Source of the DNA: Arthrobacter globiformis
Lineage (GTDB): Bacteria > Actinomycetota > Actinomycetes > Actinomycetales > Micrococcaceae
Assembly: GCF_030818015.1 (NCBI RefSeq)
Contig: NZ_JAUSZX010000001.1
Location: forward strand, 744,001 to 808,000
Reading direction: 5' to 3'
Length of the DNA stretch: 64,000 nucleotides
Below, piece by piece: positions 34,249 through 44,234 of the stretch. Below the pieces are notes generated by a model. It was not told the DNA's origin and ran no database searches. It worked only from the letters and a program-made list of their open reading frames with translations. Numbering within the stretch: the first letter of the stretch is position 1; the number at the start of each line of letters is the position of its first letter. The translations under genes were made by a program, and so were the position numbers.

Positions 34249-35073
34249 ATGGCAGGCACCATGGCCGCAACGGCGGCAAAGCGGCCGGAATCAGCGGTCA
34301 AAGCGAAAGTTCCCGCCGCCGAAAACACCCTGCGGATCCTCAAGCTGTTGGCTTCCAAGCGGGGGCCGATGGCGGCGTCGAACATTGCCACGGCACTGGG
34401 GCTGCCGCGCTCAAGTGTCTACCACCTCCTGGGCGTCATGGAGGCGAACGGCTTCGTCCTGCACCTGCACGAGGAGCAGCGCTACGGCCTCGGCATCAGC
34501 GCCTTCGAGCTCAGTTCTGCGTACTCGCGGCAGGAACCGCTTTCCAGGCTGGGGCGGCCCATGCTCGCCTCTCTCGTTGATGTCCTTGGCGAAAGCGCAC
34601 ACCTGGCGGTCCTGCACGGCCGGGATGTGCTCTACATCGTGGAGGAGCGCGCCAAGAACCGGCCATCCCTGGTGACCGACGTCGGTGTCCGGCTGCCCAG
34701 CCATCTCACCGCCAGCGGCCGGGCCATCCTTGCCGCGCTGCCCAAGTCCCAGGTCCGCGCGCTCTATCCGAATGCCGCCGCCTTCACTGCCCGGCACGAG
34801 GTGGAGGGCGCCATCATGAAGTACTCGGCCCTGTCGTCGCATCTGGACCAGGTGCGGCAGCGTGGCTACGCCACGGAACACGGCGAGGTGACTCCCGGCT
34901 TTGGCTCAATCGCCGCCGCAGTCACGGATCACCTTGGATGGCCGACGGCGGCAGTCGCCGTCACGTTCCTGGAGGACAAACTGCCGGAGGACCAGTGGCC
35001 GGTGCTCGCCGCCCGCGTGCAGAAGGTCGCCGACGAGCTCTCGGTGCGCATCCACGGCCGCCCGGCGAAGTAG
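34249..35073 (+). CDS. IclR family transcriptional regulator (probable hut regulator)
   Basis: 274 residues. Winged helix-turn-helix at about 20-80 (ENTLRILKLLASKRGPMAASNIATALGLPRSSVYHLLGVMEANGFV), then the IclR effector domain (LGESAHLAVLHGRDVLYIVEE, then LTASGRAILAALPKSQVRALYP and a final GFGSIAAAVTDHLGWPTAAVAVTF). It lies directly upstream of hutU and hutH on the same strand. The motif ATACCGGACA before itself, the divergent SDR and hutU, with a weaker match before hutG, makes it the best candidate for a histidine-utilisation regulator; whether activator or repressor, and the ligand (urocanate is usual for other Hut regulators), is not known. Confidence 0.88.
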   Translation: MAGTMAATAAKRPESAVKAKVPAAENTLRILKLLASKRGPMAASNIATALGLPRSSVYHLLGVMEANGFVLHLHEEQRYGLGISAFELSSAYSRQEPLSRLGRPMLASLVDVLGESAHLAVLHGRDVLYIVEERAKNRPSLVTDVGVRLPSHLTASGRAILAALPKSQVRALYPNAAAFTARHEVEGAIMKYSALSSHLDQVRQRGYATEHGEVTPGFGSIAAAVTDHLGWPTAAVAVTFLEDKLPEDQWPVLAARVQKVADELSVRIHGRPAK

Positions 35074-35120
35074 CCCCCGCCAGGCAGCGGCCCTCCCAAG
35101 GTGGCAGCAGCCCAAGCATC

Positions 35121-35166
35121 TAGCAGCACAGGGCGTTCCGAGCCGTGAGAGCGCCCTGAACTGCTA
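35121..35166 (+). terminator. Hairpin between the IclR gene and hutU
   Basis: Nested arms TAGCAG (35121-35126)/CTGCTA (35161-35166) and CAGGGCG (35129-35135)/CGCCCTG (35152-35158) form a long stem with a short internal loop. There is no U-run, so it may terminate weakly or act as a barrier between the regulator and the hut promoter. Confidence 0.5.
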
Positions 35167-35179
35167 CCTAGTTGGGTCT

Positions 35180-35192
35180 GGGATACCGGACA
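35180..35192. promoter_or_regulatory. Candidate IclR operator 3 (GGGATACCGGACA), hutUH promoter region
   Basis: Exact copy of the 13-mer at 34169-34181, placed 133 bases before the hutU start and just after the hairpin that follows the IclR gene. Confidence 0.55.
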
Positions 35193-35324
35193 GCACCGGC
35201 CGGAAACCCCTGTCTGGCCCGCTCAGAAGGGGCTTTAGTTGATACAGAAGCATTCCGCTCACACCAAGAATTCCGCAACACGCAACAGCGATACACCACA
35301 TACCCGCAATACGAAGGAGCCACC

Positions 35325-37022
35325 ATGGCACCCGCCGATTTCACCACCGGTGCCCGCCCGGTCAAAGCAGCCCGCGGCACCGAGCTCACCGCCAGGTCCT
35401 GGCAGACCGAGGCACCGCTGCGCATGCTCATGAACAACCTCGATCCCGAGGTCGCCGAACGTCCCGATGACCTGGTGGTCTACGGCGGAACCGGCCGGGC
35501 GGTGCGCAGTTGGGCCGCGTTCGACGCGATCACCCGCACCCTGGAAACCATGGAGAAGGACGAGACCCTGCTGGTCCAGTCCGGCAAGCCGGTGGGTGTT
35601 TTCCGCACCAACGAATGGGCGCCGCGGGTGCTGCTGGCCAACTCCAATCTCGTCGGGGACTGGGCCACGTGGCCCGAATTCCGCCGGCTCGAGGCCGAGG
35701 GCCTGATGATGTACGGCCAGATGACGGCCGGGTCCTGGATCTACATCGGCACCCAGGGCATCCTGCAGGGCACGTTCGAGACGTTCGCCGCGATCGCCCG
35801 CAAGCTCACCGGCGATGAGAACGGCACGCTCGCCGGGACGCTGACCCTGACTGGCGGCTGCGGCGGCATGGGCGGCGCGCAGCCCCTCGCCGTCACCCTG
35901 AACGAGGGCGCGTGCCTGATTGTCGACGTCGACGAGACCCGACTGCGCCGCCGGGCCGGCAAGCGTTACCTGGACGAGGTAGAGACCGACCTCGACACCG
36001 CGATCGCCAAGGTCCTGAAGGCCAAGGAGGAACGCCGCGGCTGGTCCGTGGGGTTTGTAGGCAACGCCGCCGAGGTCTTCCCCGAGCTGCTGCGCCGCCA
36101 CCAGGCCGGCGAGCTGGCCATCGATATCGTCACCGACCAGACCTCCGCCCACGACCCGCTGTCCTACCTGCCGGAGGGTATCTCCGTGGATGAGTGGCAC
36201 CGCGAAGCCGACGCGGACCCGGAGGGCTTCACCAAGAAGGCCCAGGCATCGATGGCCAAGCACGTCCAGGCCATGGTGGAATTCCAGGACGCCGGCGCCG
36301 AGGTGTTCGACTACGGCAACTCGATCCGCGATGAGGCCCGCAAGGGCGGCTACAGCCGGGCGTTCGAGTTTCCCGGCTTCGTCCCGGCCTACATCCGGCC
36401 CCTCTTCTGCGAGGGCCTGGGCCCGTTCCGCTGGGTGGCGCTCTCCGGTGACCCCAAGGACATCGCCGTCACGGACCAGGCCATCAAGGAGCTGTTCCCG
36501 GAGAACAAACACCTGCACCGCTGGATCGACGCCGCCGGCGAACGCGTCGAGTTCGAAGGCCTGCCGGCCCGTATTTGCTGGCTGGGCTACGGCGAACGCG
36601 CCAAGGCCGGCCTGCTGTTCAACCAGCTCGTCAAGGAAGGCAAGGTCAAAGCGCCCATCGTGATCGGCCGCGACCACCTGGACTCCGGCTCGGTCGCCTC
36701 CCCATACCGGGAAACGGAAGCCATGGCCGACGGCTCGGACGCGATCGCTGACTGGCCGCTGCTGAACGCCCTGCTCAACACCTCCTCCGGGGCCACCTGG
36801 GTCTCGATCCACCACGGCGGCGGGGTCGGCATCGGCCGCTCCATCCACGCCGGCCAGGTCTCCGTCGCCGACGGCACGGACCTCGCAGCGCAGAAGCTCG
36901 AACGGCTCCTCACCAACGACCCCGGCATGGGCGTCATCCGCCATGCCGACGCCGGCTACGACCGCGCCGTCGACGTCGCCAGGGAGCGCGGCGTCCGCAT
37001 CCCGATGAACGAAAAGAAGTAG
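35325..37022 (+). CDS. hutU: Urocanate hydratase
   Basis: 565 residues, close to the family length of about 555. ATG 35325 is fixed by GAAGGAGCCACC. Motifs include [73 protein letters not shown] (NAD-binding glycine-rich region) and [15 protein letters not shown]. It converts urocanate to imidazolone propionate with tightly bound NAD, the second step of histidine degradation. hutH follows after five bases, so the two form one transcript. Confidence 0.97.
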   Translation: MAPADFTTGARPVKAARGTELTARSWQTEAPLRMLMNNLDPEVAERPDDLVVYGGTGRAVRSWAAFDAITRTLETMEKDETLLVQSGKPVGVFRTNEWAPRVLLANSNLVGDWATWPEFRRLEAEGLMMYGQMTAGSWIYIGTQGILQGTFETFAAIARKLTGDENGTLAGTLTLTGGCGGMGGAQPLAVTLNEGACLIVDVDETRLRRRAGKRYLDEVETDLDTAIAKVLKAKEERRGWSVGFVGNAAEVFPELLRRHQAGELAIDIVTDQTSAHDPLSYLPEGISVDEWHREADADPEGFTKKAQASMAKHVQAMVEFQDAGAEVFDYGNSIRDEARKGGYSRAFEFPGFVPAYIRPLFCEGLGPFRWVALSGDPKDIAVTDQAIKELFPENKHLHRWIDAAGERVEFEGLPARICWLGYGERAKAGLLFNQLVKEGKVKAPIVIGRDHLDSGSVASPYRETEAMADGSDAIADWPLLNALLNTSSGATWVSIHHGGGVGIGRSIHAGQVSVADGTDLAAQKLERLLTNDPGMGVIRHADAGYDRAVDVARERGVRIPMNEKK

Positions 37023-37027
37023 GCATC

Positions 37028-38620
37028 ATGACTGTAACTACACACCAACCGCTCACCGTTACCCTCGGGGCCAGCGGTGCCACGCCCGAGGACGTCCTCG
37101 CCGTCGCCCGCCACAACGCCAAGGTGACCATCTCCCAGGAAGCCCTGGACGCCGTCGCCAAAGTCCGCGCGCACATCGACGAACTGGCCCACAGCGACGT
37201 GCCCGCGTACGGCATCTCCACGGGTTTCGGCGCGCTGGCCAACCGCCACATCCCCGGCGAGCTGCGCACCCAGCTGCAGAAGTCGCTGATCCGCAGCCAC
37301 GCCGCCGGCATGGGCCCGGCCGTGGAACGCGAGGTGGTCCGCGGCATCATGTTCCTGCGCGCCAAGACGCTGGCATCGGGCCGCACCGGGGTCCGGCCCG
37401 TAGTGCTGCAGACCATGGTCGACGTGCTCAACGCCGGCATCACCCCGGTGGTCCGCGAGTTCGGTTCGCTGGGCTGCTCCGGCGACCTGGCACCGCTGTC
37501 CCACTGCGCCCTGGTCCTCATGGGCGAAGGGGAGGCAACCGGACCGGACAGCGAACTCTACGGGGGTGCCGGCCAGCGCACGGTTGCCGAGCTGCTAGCC
37601 GAACACGGCATTGAGCCGGTGACCCTGGCCGAGAAGGAAGGGCTGGCGCTGGTCAACGGCACCGAGGGCATGCTGGGCATGCTCCTGATGGCCATCGCTG
37701 ACCTGCGGCAACTGCTGACGACGGCGGACATCACCGCGTCTCTTAGCGTGGAGGCGCTGCTCGGCACGGACCAGGTGTTCCTGCCCGAGCTGCACGCCGC
37801 CCTCCGCCCGCACCCGGGCCAGGCTGCCAGTGCCAACAACATGCTCCGGGTCCTGTCCCACTCAGCGATCGTTGCCTCGCACCGCGTGGGCGATTCCCGC
37901 GTCCAGGACGCCTACTCCCTGCGCTGCGCCCCTCAGGTCGCGGGCGCCGTCCGGGACACGGTCGACCACGCTGAACTTGTGGCCTCCCGCGAACTGGCCG
38001 CCGCCATCGACAACCCCGTGGTCCTGCCTGATGGCCGGGTCAGCTCCAACGGCAACTTCCACGGTGCCCCGGTGGCCTACGTGCTCGACTACCTGGCCAT
38101 TGCCGTGGCGGACCTCAGCTCCATCGCCGAACGGCGGACGGACCGCATGCTGGACCCGGCCCGCTCGCACGGCCTGCCGGCGTTCCTGGCCGCGGATCCG
38201 GGCGTGGACTCGGGCCTCATGATCGCCCAGTACACCCAGGCCGGGCTGGTCTCGGACAACAAGCGGCTCGCGGTTCCCGCGTCCGTGGACTCCATCCCGA
38301 GCTCCGCCATGCAGGAGGACCACGTGTCCATGGGCTGGCACGCTGCCCGCAAGCTCCGGAAGGCCGTGGAGAACCTGCGCCGGGTGCTCGCAATCGAACT
38401 CGTGACCTCGGCACGGGCGATTGACATGCGCACCCAGCTTTCCGGCGGCCAGCTGACTCCGGGACCTGCCGGGGCGGCCGTCCTCGCAACGCTCCGGACC
38501 GTCGTCGGCGGTCCCGGCACGGACCGGTTCCTCTCACCCGAGCTTGAGGCCGCCGACCGGCTGGTTGCTTCGGGTGCGGTGCGGGTGGCAGCCGAATCCG
38601 CCGTCGGCAACCTCGCCTGA
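37028..38620 (+). CDS. hutH: Histidine ammonia-lyase
   Basis: 530 residues. It carries YGISTGFGALANRHIP, the prosthetic-group segment FGSLGCSGDLAPLSHCALVLMGEG, and SIPSSAMQEDHVSMGWHAARKLR. The MIO cofactor is normally formed from Ala-Ser-Gly; here the triad reads Cys-Ser-Gly, a variant known from actinobacterial enzymes. It deaminates L-histidine to urocanate. Third and later steps are only partly here: hutG is at 43220, and no imidazolonepropionase gene (hutI) is in the window. Ends at a GC hairpin. Confidence 0.97.
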   Translation: MTVTTHQPLTVTLGASGATPEDVLAVARHNAKVTISQEALDAVAKVRAHIDELAHSDVPAYGISTGFGALANRHIPGELRTQLQKSLIRSHAAGMGPAVEREVVRGIMFLRAKTLASGRTGVRPVVLQTMVDVLNAGITPVVREFGSLGCSGDLAPLSHCALVLMGEGEATGPDSELYGGAGQRTVAELLAEHGIEPVTLAEKEGLALVNGTEGMLGMLLMAIADLRQLLTTADITASLSVEALLGTDQVFLPELHAALRPHPGQAASANNMLRVLSHSAIVASHRVGDSRVQDAYSLRCAPQVAGAVRDTVDHAELVASRELAAAIDNPVVLPDGRVSSNGNFHGAPVAYVLDYLAIAVADLSSIAERRTDRMLDPARSHGLPAFLAADPGVDSGLMIAQYTQAGLVSDNKRLAVPASVDSIPSSAMQEDHVSMGWHAARKLRKAVENLRRVLAIELVTSARAIDMRTQLSGGQLTPGPAGAAVLATLRTVVGGPGTDRFLSPELEAADRLVASGAVRVAAESAVGNLA

Positions 38621-38633
38621 GGTTGAACAATGT

Positions 38634-38663
38634 GCACCGCCGGCATGTATTTGCCGGCGGTGC
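38634..38663 (+). terminator. Hairpin after hutH
   Basis: Perfect 12-base arms GCACCGCCGGCA (38634-38645) and TGCCGGCGGTGC (38652-38663) with a 6-base loop, 13 bases after the hutH stop. No long U-run follows. Confidence 0.7.
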
Positions 38664-38785
38664 CGAAATAGTCTGCAACGCGCCGGACACAGGCCGGAGA
38701 CTGTAGTAGAACTAAAGGTGTAGTAAAAGTCACATCAAAGAGGCTGTGGCGTAAGAAGAACATCCACAAAGGGGTAGAAGTTCAA

Positions 38786-39022
38786 ATGAAAGCACGCGGG
38801 ACAGTCCTGTCCAGACGCATTGCACACGCAGCTACGGTTTCCGACTGGGGGTCGCTGCACGTGGGCGAGCGGGTTGAGATCATCAAGCATGCGCACGTTA
38901 TTGCGGCAGGCGAGGTGGAGGAAATCTCACGGAGCGGCAACGTGTTGTGGCTGATCTGTGGTGGAGCGCATGAGTCCCAGCTCTTTATGAAGTCCGACGG
39001 CGTGCAGGTGCGCCGGATGTAG
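38786..39022 (+). CDS. Hypothetical small protein
   Basis: 78 residues, ATG 38786 with AAAGGGGTAGAAG upstream. The segment LHVGERVEIIKHAHVIAAGEVEEISRSGNVLWLICGGAHESQLFMKSDGVQVRRM looks like a small beta-barrel, possibly SH3-like, but I recognise no named family. Its upstream region contains repeated GTAGTA motifs. It stops before a strong bidirectional terminator and is monocistronic. Confidence 0.65.
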   Translation: MKARGTVLSRRIAHAATVSDWGSLHVGERVEIIKHAHVIAAGEVEEISRSGNVLWLICGGAHESQLFMKSDGVQVRRM

Positions 39023-39061
39023 TCCGGCTGAAGCCGTGCGGTAGAACGCACACCAGAAATC

Positions 39062-39126
39062 AAAAAGCCCCCGACCTTGGATCATCGGCCGTTTGGCCAG
39101 AATGAGTCCAGGATCGGGGGCTTTTT
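39062..39126. terminator. Bidirectional intrinsic terminator
   Basis: AAAAAGCCCCCGA (39062-39074) pairs exactly with TCGGGGGCTTTTT (39114-39126), giving a T-run on either strand. It separates the converging genes 38786 and 39134; the long loop contains a second small GGCC stem. Confidence 0.85.
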
Positions 39127-39133
39127 TCGCGTG

Positions 39134-39394
39134 TTAAGCTGCGATGTCCTCGTGTGTTTCACCGAAGGGAACAGACTCGTCGAGGGCCACCGTGTAGCGG
39201 CCTGGCTCACGGCGCGTGACCCTGATGCCGCAGGTGCCTTCCTGGGCGGCCGTTTCGATCAGCGTCTCTACCGCGTTTTCCAGGCCGTCGTGGACCTGAT
39301 CGGCACTTGTGAACGCCAAGTCGATGGACCGGGCATCCGCGGAGCGAGACGCGCTCGTAGGAGCGGTTGGGCGCTCCATGGTTGCTGTGCTCAT
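39134..39394 (-). CDS. Hypothetical protein
   Basis: 86 residues from ATG 39394. It starts MSTATMERPTAPTSASRS and ends with a compact segment ADQVHDGLENAVETLIETAAQEGTCGIRVTRREPGRYTVALDESVPFGETHE, which may be a small alpha-beta domain. Ribosome binding site is weak. No recognised family. The plus-strand frame on the opposite side is a shadow. Confidence 0.55.
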   Translation of the reverse strand: MSTATMERPTAPTSASRSADARSIDLAFTSADQVHDGLENAVETLIETAAQEGTCGIRVTRREPGRYTVALDESVPFGETHEDIAA

Positions 39395-39597
39395 GTACTG
39401 ACTTTCTATGATTTTTGCCGGGGGGCAAGAGACCATTCTACCGGGAAGCGCCACAAAGGTCAGATGACTGTCATTTGACAGAGCATGTGACTAGCTTTGT
39501 TCAGGCGCGGTGATCCGCGCCCGTCTACCCTCCCGGGCGCGGGAGCGGGCGGATAGTGTTGGTCAGGTCTGAGTGGCCGCCGGCACAGGAGGTGACC

Positions 39598-40902
39598 GTG
39601 TTTGAAGGTGCCAGCATCATGTTCGCCGCGGCGGGCGTAGCCGTCTTTGTTGCCGCCATCCTGCCCAAGGCGCTGCGCAATGCTCCCATCTCCATGCCGA
39701 TGGTCTTCCTGGGGGCCGGCGCCGCCGCCTTCGGCTTGCTTCGCAACCTCCCCGACCCGAACCCCGTCCGGCACCCCGAGCTGACGCTGCACCTGACCGA
39801 GATCTGCGTGATCATCTCGCTCATGGGAGCCGGCTTGGCGCTGGACCGTTCGGTCAGCTGGCGGAACTGGGCCACCACATGGCGGATGCTCGGTATTGCC
39901 ATGCCCCTGTGCATGCTTGGCCTGACGCTCCTCGGACTCTGGCTGCTGGGACTGGGGCTCGCCGCCGCGCTCCTCGTGGCCGCCGCCCTGGCCCCCACGG
40001 ATCCGGTGCTGGCCTCCGAGGTGCAGGTGGGCGAGCCGGCCGACGCGGAGGAGGGCACGGACAAGGAGGACGAGGTCAGGTTCGCCCTGACCTCGGAGGC
40101 GGGACTGAACGACGGGCTTGCCTTTCCCTTTGTGTACCTGGCTATTGCCATGAGCCTCGTGGGGACCGCCCCGTCGGCCTGGTTTCCGGAGTGGTTCGGC
40201 CTGGACGTCCTGTGGCGCATCGGAATGGGCGTGCTGCTGGGCTACGGCACGGGCAAGGCCCTGGGCCGGCTTTTCTTCTCCGCCCGGCACGACAGTATCC
40301 GGCTGTCCAACCACTCCGAAGGCTTCGTTGCGCTGGCCGCCACCTTCCTGGCCTACGGCCTGACCGAGATGATCGAGGGCTACGGCTTCATTGCAGTGTT
40401 CGTCTGTGCCGTGACCATCAGGGCGGAGGAGCGCACCCACGGCTATCACCGCATTCTTCACTCCTATGTGGAACAGCTCGAGCGGCTCATGACAGTGGTC
40501 ATCCTGGTGCTCCTGGGCGGGTCGATCGCGCGGGGGCTGCTGGCCGGCGTCGGGTGGGCCGAGGTGGGCGCGGCGCTGGCCTTCCTGGTCCTGGTCCGTC
40601 CGCTGTCCGGCTGGTTGGCGCTGGCCCGCGGCAAAACCGGTCCCCGGGAGCGGATCGCCATTTCCTTCTTCGGCATCCGGGGCATCGGGTCCCTGTATTA
40701 CCTTGCCTATGCCTTGGGCCAGGGCAGCTTCGGGGACCAAACGGAGTACCTGTGGAGCATCATCGGACTCGTCGTGGCCATGTCCGTGGTGCTGCACGGG
40801 GCCACCACGGCGCCGGTCATGAAGCGCCTGGACAGGCTCCGCGAACGCAGGGCAGCCGAGAAATTCGGCGACGAGGGAAAGGCGCCGCACACGCCGGTCT
40901 GA
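39598..40902 (+). CDS. CPA1-type sodium/proton antiporter
   Basis: 434 residues from GTG 39598, chosen because AGGAGGTGACC precedes it directly. About twelve membrane segments. AAALAPTDPVLASEVQVG and LTSEAGLNDGLAFPFVYLAIA hold the TDP and ND ion-binding motifs of CPA1 (NhaP-like) exchangers. A short acidic segment AEEGTDKEDE lies between them. It exports sodium (or potassium) in exchange for protons. It lies between the two parts of the hut set without sharing their motif. Confidence 0.88.
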   Translation: MFEGASIMFAAAGVAVFVAAILPKALRNAPISMPMVFLGAGAAAFGLLRNLPDPNPVRHPELTLHLTEICVIISLMGAGLALDRSVSWRNWATTWRMLGIAMPLCMLGLTLLGLWLLGLGLAAALLVAAALAPTDPVLASEVQVGEPADAEEGTDKEDEVRFALTSEAGLNDGLAFPFVYLAIAMSLVGTAPSAWFPEWFGLDVLWRIGMGVLLGYGTGKALGRLFFSARHDSIRLSNHSEGFVALAATFLAYGLTEMIEGYGFIAVFVCAVTIRAEERTHGYHRILHSYVEQLERLMTVVILVLLGGSIARGLLAGVGWAEVGAALAFLVLVRPLSGWLALARGKTGPRERIAISFFGIRGIGSLYYLAYALGQGSFGDQTEYLWSIIGLVVAMSVVLHGATTAPVMKRLDRLRERRAAEKFGDEGKAPHTPV

Positions 40903-40975
40903 CCCGCGGATCACGAATCACGCGGAGAGCAGCGAGTATTCTGCTTTCCGACCGATCGTGTGGTGAGCTTGGATT

Positions 40976-43189
40976 ATGGCAGGCAGAAGGTTGGTATCCC
41001 GTTTGGCTCTTGCACTGGCAAAGTTGCTGGGGTTCGTGGTTGTCAGCTGCCTCTGCGGGGTCCTCGTGGCCAGCTTCTTGGTGCCCGGGGCCGCCCTCGC
41101 CGGCACCTCGGTCAGCAAGTCGATTTCCTACTTCAACGGCCTCCCCACCGAACTCGCGGTGCCGGCGCCGTCGCAAACCACCCGCATGCTGACGGCGGAC
41201 GGCAAGCTCATCGCCAGTTTCTACTCAGAGAACCGGGTCCGCGTTCCGCTGAAGCAGATGTCCCCGTTTATCCGGAAGGCGGTCGTCGCCATCGAGGACA
41301 GCCGGTTCTATGAGCACAGCGGCGTAGACACTCAGGGCGTCCTCCGCGCGCTGACCAGCAACCTGACCCGTGGCGACCGGCAGGGCGCCTCCACCCTCAC
41401 CCAGCAGTACGTCACCAACATTGTGAACGAGTCCCTGGTTTCCGAAGGCCGTGAGGACCAGGTGGTGCTCAGCGGGCAGAAGACCATGGGGGACAAGCTG
41501 CGCGAGATGCGGCTCGCCATGGCATTGGAGAAGAAATTCACCAAGGACCAGATCCTCGAGGGCTACCTCAACATCGTCTTCTTCAACCGCAGCGCCTATG
41601 GCATTGAGGCGGCGGCCCAGTATTTCTTCAGCGTTCCGGCCAGCAAGCTGACCCTGCCCCAGTCGGCGCTGCTCGCCGGGCTGGTCAACAGCCCCAGCTT
41701 CTACGATCCCGTGGCCAACCCCAAGAACTCGCTGAAACGCCGCAACCAGGTCCTCGGCGAAATGCTCAAGCAGAACATGATCACCAGGAAGCAGCATGAC
41801 GCCGCCGTGGCCTCAGGGGTCGGCCTGAAGGTGCGGCCTTCGCGCCAGGGATGCGCCGCTGCCACCATGGCCCCGTACTTCTGCGACTATGTGACCCGGC
41901 TCTTCCTCAACAATCCGGCCTACGGCGCTGACACAGAGGCCCGCGAAAAGCGACTCTTCCGTGGCGGCCTGACCATCACCACCACGCTGGACAGCCGACT
42001 GCAGGCCAAGGCCCAGACGCAGGTGAACGCCACCGCCGGCGCCAATCCGGACAAGTGGGGCGCTTCGCTGGTTACCGTCCAGCCGGGCACCGGCCGGGTC
42101 CTGGCGATGGCGCAGAACACGGTGTACCTGCCCCAGCCAGGCAAGTTTGATACCCAGCTGAACTTCAACGTGGACGCCAAGGACGCCAACGGCAACGACC
42201 TCAACGGTGCCGGCGGGTTCCAGCCCGGTTCCACCATGAAGCCCTTCACCTTCGCCGAGTGGCTGCACCAGGGCAAGACCATGACCACGGTAGTGGACGC
42301 CTCGAAGCGCGAGTACCCGCTGGGCTTCCGCTGGCGGTCTTCCTGCGGCAAGGTGGCCGGCGGTTACAGCACGAAGCAGCGCAGGGCAGGGCTTGGAACG
42401 GCTGACGACCTGCAGAACGCCTCGGAGGGCTACTACCGCAAGATGCCGGCCGACTACGGGCTCTACAACTCCATCAACACGGCAACCTTTGCCGAGGCCG
42501 CGCAGCTGGACTTCTGCGGGATTCAGAACATGGTCAACGCCGTCGGGCTCCGCAGCGGGCTGGATGGGACGCCGGTCAACATGCACCAGCTGGGCAACCT
42601 GCTGGGCGGCACCGGCGTTGCCCCGCTGACCATGGCCAATGCCTTTGCCACTTTCGCCGCTGACGGCCGGTACTGCGTGCCGCTGGCCCTGGCCGGAGTG
42701 GCGGACATGGCGGGCAAGAAGCTTTCGGCGGAGGCTCGGGAGTGCAGCGAAACCGTGGACAAGAACGTGGTCCGCGGGGTGAACAAGGCCCTTCAGGACA
42801 TGCTCAACAAGGGCTCCGGAATCTACATCAACCCCAAGGTGCAGAAGAGTGTGCCGGTGGCGGCCAAAACGGGCACCAACAACAGCAACGGAGCCACCTG
42901 GGTGCTGGGCTACACCACCGGCCTGGCCACGGCCTCGTTCTTCGGGGACGCCCTCGAGGGCCAGCAGCGTCCGGGCCGGAACATCACCGTCAACGGCAAG
43001 CACTACGACCGCATAGACGGCTACATGGTCGCGGGCCCGCAGTGGGCGAACTACATGCTCCAGGTGGCGCGGCTCTATCCCGCCGCCGCCTTCCCCAAGC
43101 CGCCGGCGTCGATCGTCAGCAAGCCCGCACCGAAGCCCAAAGCGCCCGCCCGGCCTACCCCGAAGCCCAAGCCCAAGCCCAAGCATTAA
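40976..43189 (+). CDS. Class A penicillin-binding protein (transglycosylase/transpeptidase)
   Basis: 737 residues. One N-terminal membrane segment (about 12-40), then the GT51 glycosyltransferase domain with AIEDSRFYEHSGVDTQGVLRAL and GASTLTQQYVTN, and a transpeptidase domain with SxxK in GSTMKPF (near 420), SxN in YNSINTA (near 498) and KTGT in AAKTGTNNS (near 631). The C-terminal tail is a Pro-Lys repeat. It polymerises and crosslinks peptidoglycan outside the membrane. Convergent with hutG. Confidence 0.93.
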   Translation: MAGRRLVSRLALALAKLLGFVVVSCLCGVLVASFLVPGAALAGTSVSKSISYFNGLPTELAVPAPSQTTRMLTADGKLIASFYSENRVRVPLKQMSPFIRKAVVAIEDSRFYEHSGVDTQGVLRALTSNLTRGDRQGASTLTQQYVTNIVNESLVSEGREDQVVLSGQKTMGDKLREMRLAMALEKKFTKDQILEGYLNIVFFNRSAYGIEAAAQYFFSVPASKLTLPQSALLAGLVNSPSFYDPVANPKNSLKRRNQVLGEMLKQNMITRKQHDAAVASGVGLKVRPSRQGCAAATMAPYFCDYVTRLFLNNPAYGADTEAREKRLFRGGLTITTTLDSRLQAKAQTQVNATAGANPDKWGASLVTVQPGTGRVLAMAQNTVYLPQPGKFDTQLNFNVDAKDANGNDLNGAGGFQPGSTMKPFTFAEWLHQGKTMTTVVDASKREYPLGFRWRSSCGKVAGGYSTKQRRAGLGTADDLQNASEGYYRKMPADYGLYNSINTATFAEAAQLDFCGIQNMVNAVGLRSGLDGTPVNMHQLGNLLGGTGVAPLTMANAFATFAADGRYCVPLALAGVADMAGKKLSAEARECSETVDKNVVRGVNKALQDMLNKGSGIYINPKVQKSVPVAAKTGTNNSNGATWVLGYTTGLATASFFGDALEGQQRPGRNITVNGKHYDRIDGYMVAGPQWANYMLQVARLYPAAAFPKPPASIVSKPAPKPKAPARPTPKPKPKPKH

Positions 43190-43219
43190 GCGGGCCTGGA
43201 TGAACCCCGGGACTAACGC

Positions 43220-44176
43220 TCAGCCCAGCAGGATGCTGACCAGCCGCGCGGCCACCCGGGCCGTCCGGTTGTCGATGTCGAAGGCCGGGTTCAGCTCGGC
43301 CACGTCCGCGTGCAGCAGCTTGCCGCTGGCCACCACCTGGCGGCAGACGGCACTGATCACCGGCAGCTGAACACCATACGCCGCCGGGGCGCTGACGCCC
43401 GGGGCCACCGCCGCCGGCAGCACGTCCAGGTCGATGGTCAGGTACAGGACGTCGATCCCGCTGAGGAAATCCGCCACGAAGGCCTCGGCTGCCGCGGCGG
43501 TGCAGTCCTCATCGAGCAAGTATTCCACCCCCAGTTCGTCAGCGGTGCTGAACAGGGCGCGCGTGTTGTTGGGTTCGGAAATTCCGACGACGGCGTACCT
43601 CAGTTCGCGCCCGGCGGCCGCTTCCGCGCGGGCCATCTGGAGGAACGGGGTCCCAGAGCTGGGAGCGGCCTCGTCCCGGAGATCGAAGTGGGCATCAAGG
43701 TTGAGCACGCCCAGCCGCTGGCCATCGCGGACCGCCCGGGACCCTGCCACGCCAAGGTAGCTGGCGTAGGCGGTTTCGTGGCCGCCGCCCAGCAGCACGG
43801 TGAGGCGGCCGCCGTCGAGCAGTGCCGCAACGGCGAGGCCCGCGCGGGCCTGGCCGGCCTCCAGTTCGCCGTCGCGGACCGCCACGTCGCCGGCGTCGGC
43901 GACGTGGCGGTCCGAGTGGTAGGCGAGGGGGCCCAGCGCAGTGCGGATGGCCGCCGGGGCGGCCGCTGCTCCGGTCCTGCCCTTGTTCCGGCGCACGCCC
44001 TCGTCACTGCAGAAGCCGAGGATCACTGCGGGGCGCTGTGTAGAGGTGCTCAGGGCGGAGTTATCGGTGGCAGGCGTTACGGCCTGCCACCACCGGCGGT
44101 GGGCGTCGCCGCCGCCGTCGTAGCGGCCTGTCCAAGGGCGGGGTTGAACGTCAACGGAGAGCACAGGAAAGTCCAT
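43220..44176 (-). CDS. hutG: Formimidoylglutamase (arginase family)
   Basis: 318 residues of the ureohydrolase fold. Manganese-binding motifs are GGGHETAYASYLG, LNLDAHFDLRD and LTIDLDVLPAAVAPGVSAPAAYG, the last with the HutG-type ending. It hydrolyses N-formimidoyl-L-glutamate to glutamate and formamide, the last step of the hut pathway in this branch. It is about 4.6 kb from hutH on the other strand. An ATACCGGA motif lies upstream, consistent with common control with hutUH. Convergent with the penicillin-binding protein gene. Confidence 0.9.
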   Translation of the reverse strand: MDFPVLSVDVQPRPWTGRYDGGGDAHRRWWQAVTPATDNSALSTSTQRPAVILGFCSDEGVRRNKGRTGAAAAPAAIRTALGPLAYHSDRHVADAGDVAVRDGELEAGQARAGLAVAALLDGGRLTVLLGGGHETAYASYLGVAGSRAVRDGQRLGVLNLDAHFDLRDEAAPSSGTPFLQMARAEAAAGRELRYAVVGISEPNNTRALFSTADELGVEYLLDEDCTAAAAEAFVADFLSGIDVLYLTIDLDVLPAAVAPGVSAPAAYGVQLPVISAVCRQVVASGKLLHADVAELNPAFDIDNRTARVAARLVSILLG

Positions 44177-44234
44177 GCTCCAAGCTCACCGCACGGACCC
44201 AGTGGAAGCCAGCCGCGCCGCCGTCGTGATGTCT

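Noticed and set aside
39460..40914. 484-codon minus-strand frame opposite the antiporter
   Set aside because: Antisense to a clear CPA1 transporter with AGGAGGTGA ribosome binding site.
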